Source: JBBQXY01 sp051004815 | GTDB lineage: Bacteria > Chloroflexota > Ktedonobacteria > Ktedonobacterales > Ktedonobacteraceae | Direction of reading: 5' to 3' | NCBI GenBank assembly: GCA_051004815.1 | Contig: JBPCJY010000159.1 | Span: 1-16,494, forward strand | DNA length: 16,494 nt | Part shown: positions 14,938-16,494 of the stretch, one piece after another | How positions within the stretch are numbered: the stretch's first letter is position 1 | Layout of the letters: each line of letters starts with the position of its first letter | Program-made: the position numbers and the translations under genes | The notes under the pieces: generated by a model | Databases searched by the model: none | Told to the model about the DNA's origin: nothing | Seen by the model: the letters and a program-made list of their open reading frames with translations, nothing else

Positions 14938-15032
14938 TTGGTTCATACTACTGTTACACTGCTTTACGATACAAATTTTAAATTCTTGCTCAGTGCAAGC
15001 TAACGTCTAGCTTTGCCCGAAGGAGAGAAGCT

Positions 15033-16322
15033 ATGGCTCAAACATTTTGTCCCCAATGTGGTTCACCGATGGCACCTGGCCAACGATTCTGCTCAAATTG
15101 TGGCTCAACGATAGATGCGGGCTTCGGTGTCCCTACCTCAGCAGCTTCAAGCGGAGATCAGTATCCACCTGTTCCAGATATGTCTAACCTATCAGCCCCG
15201 CCACCGCCGCCTTTTGGTGCATATAACCAATCTCCACCTTCCGGGGCCAACACGTATTATCCACCACAGGCACCGCAAAGCTTCCCAGCCGCGCAGCAGA
15301 ATTTTCAAGCCGCTCCTCAGCCTGTACCCGCCTATGCGAAGCCAGTAAAGGACTCTTCCAAGGGTGTGCTGGGCCAAATCGGTTGTGGGGTACTGCTGGT
15401 CATCCTCTTGATTGTAGGTCTGTGTGGCGGTGGTTCGTACCTGCTCTACAGGTATGTCGTAAATGCCGCTAATTCTACCACGACTGCTACGACAACCACT
15501 ACCGGTAGTAATGGGAATAGCGGCACTGCGCAGGCCATTCCAACCACCACTGCGCAAATCAATCAAGCTCTGACTTACTCGAGCGTTGATTTTACCGTTG
15601 TCAATATACAGGAAGCGAGCAGTTTTGCGGATGATTCCTCACCATCTTCACCTGTGACATTGCGTATCAATGTGAAAGAACATAATCCGACTACCGATAC
15701 GGTGTACCTGAATTACGCCAATCAGTTACATGTCGTTTTACCGGATAAAACGACAGTAACGGCTGGCACTTCAAAGGTAGATGGAATTATTGAGCAGGCT
15801 GTGCAGCGCACCAACTGGATAGATTACTCGCTCACGAAAAGTATTCCGATCAACCAGTTGAGTCTGCAATTTGGGGCCGCGAATGAGACGCTGATGAGCG
15901 TCCCTTTGACGGGCAGTGCTGATTTGAGCGCGTACAAGCTGAAATCAATCACGCCGAATGCCGCGTTTCAATATAGTGGGGTCAATTGGACGTTGACATC
16001 TGTGACATCAAGTTTAAGCGCGAACGGAAAACAGGCCGATACGGGCATGCGCTTTATCGTGTTGACCTTAAAGGCGGACAATCCGTCCACGAACAGCACT
16101 TTTTATACCAATGCCGATACTATGCGCTTGCAGTCAGGGAGTGTCACTAACTCATCTACCAATAGCACCTTACCATCCCCTATTAATGCTGGCACAAATG
16201 GGGCAACCGGGACGATAACGTTCATGATGCCGCAAAACAATAGCTCGTTTACGTTCATCATGTTGGCACAGCCGACTTCTAGCCCACCGATAGCCCAGGT
16301 TAGTACCAACTTCCAAATCTAA
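15033..16322 (+). CDS. Zinc-ribbon, single-pass membrane protein with paired beta domains (paralogue 2)
   Basis: 429 residues, a paralogue of the preceding gene with the same order of parts. The zinc ribbon has C6-x2-C9 and C20-x2-C23, followed by a longer Pro/Gln/Tyr-rich linker (about 25-105), a membrane segment (about 112-140), a Thr-rich stalk (148-158), then two beta-rich units. The match is clearest in INQLSLQFGAANETLMSVPL against INQLSVRLGAANEAQMTIPL of the first copy. The membrane segment contains C118 and C131, absent from the first copy. The AAGGAG ribbon-gene ribosome-binding site lies 8-9 nt before the ATG. Function unknown; an envelope sensor or adhesion role is speculative. The stop lies before the poor-quality end of the contig, so the protein should be complete. 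Confidence 0.85.
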   Translation: MAQTFCPQCGSPMAPGQRFCSNCGSTIDAGFGVPTSAASSGDQYPPVPDMSNLSAPPPPPFGAYNQSPPSGANTYYPPQAPQSFPAAQQNFQAAPQPVPAYAKPVKDSSKGVLGQIGCGVLLVILLIVGLCGGGSYLLYRYVVNAANSTTTATTTTTGSNGNSGTAQAIPTTTAQINQALTYSSVDFTVVNIQEASSFADDSSPSSPVTLRINVKEHNPTTDTVYLNYANQLHVVLPDKTTVTAGTSKVDGIIEQAVQRTNWIDYSLTKSIPINQLSLQFGAANETLMSVPLTGSADLSAYKLKSITPNAAFQYSGVNWTLTSVTSSLSANGKQADTGMRFIVLTLKADNPSTNSTFYTNADTMRLQSGSVTNSSTNSTLPSPINAGTNGATGTITFMMPQNNSSFTFIMLAQPTSSPPIAQVSTNFQI

Positions 16323-16379
16323 TGCTGTTTTTGCCAAAGGGAGAGAGTGGCATCGTGGCGTAGGGACAAGGGGAGGATG

Positions 16380-16494
<115 letters not shown>

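Overview
The window reads as one contig of a draft assembly, probably from a Ktedonobacteria-like member of the Chloroflexota. This placement is an inference from gene content and style: menaquinone-type UbiE beside a long-chain polyprenyl synthase, a lipid-anchored sedolisin, tandem zinc-ribbon membrane proteins, a DHS-like polyamine enzyme, and a palindrome of a type I associate with this group. No rRNA or marker gene is present to confirm it. Both ends look like sequencing artefact. Positions 1-88 are an error-rich reverse copy of 107-194, and about 16,380-16,494 is homopolymer noise.

Layout: ten genes on the minus strand (134-11,631) are followed by three on the plus strand (11,880-16,322). 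From the left, the minus-strand genes form these blocks. (1) A quinone block: polyprenyl diphosphate synthase followed by ubiE/menG. (2) A phosphotriesterase-family hydrolase followed two bases later by a PflX-like radical SAM protein. (3) A lone, disordered, Arg/Gly/Asn-rich repeat protein with a leader of about 150 nt. (4) A polyamine block: a SpeD-family pyruvoyl decarboxylase, an agmatinase and an unknown lipoprotein from one promoter, with a deoxyhypusine-synthase-like (SpeY-type) gene just upstream. (5) uvrB, separated from the speY-like gene by a perfect 44-bp palindrome. The plus strand carries a sedolisin (S53) lipoprotein and two tandem paralogues with an N-terminal zinc ribbon, one membrane segment and a repeated extracellular beta domain.

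The most interesting unit is the polyamine cluster. Agmatinase makes putrescine from agmatine, and DHS-like SpeY enzymes make homospermidine. The missing enzyme is an arginine decarboxylase. The SpeD homologue next to the agmatinase keeps the pyruvoyl machinery but departs from the usual AdoMet decarboxylase motifs. It may be a SpeD turned arginine decarboxylase, giving a compact arginine-agmatine-putrescine-homospermidine route. This is a hypothesis, and a Thermus-type aminopropylagmatine route is the main alternative.

Several promoters share an extended -10 (TGnTATAAT-like) with no good -35. No gene-free stretch exceeds 300 bases. The larger gaps (1882-2059, 5585-5823, 8201-8434, 11632-11879, 14863-15032) are described through the regulatory features within them. 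I saw no tRNA, rRNA, CRISPR array, transposase or phage gene.
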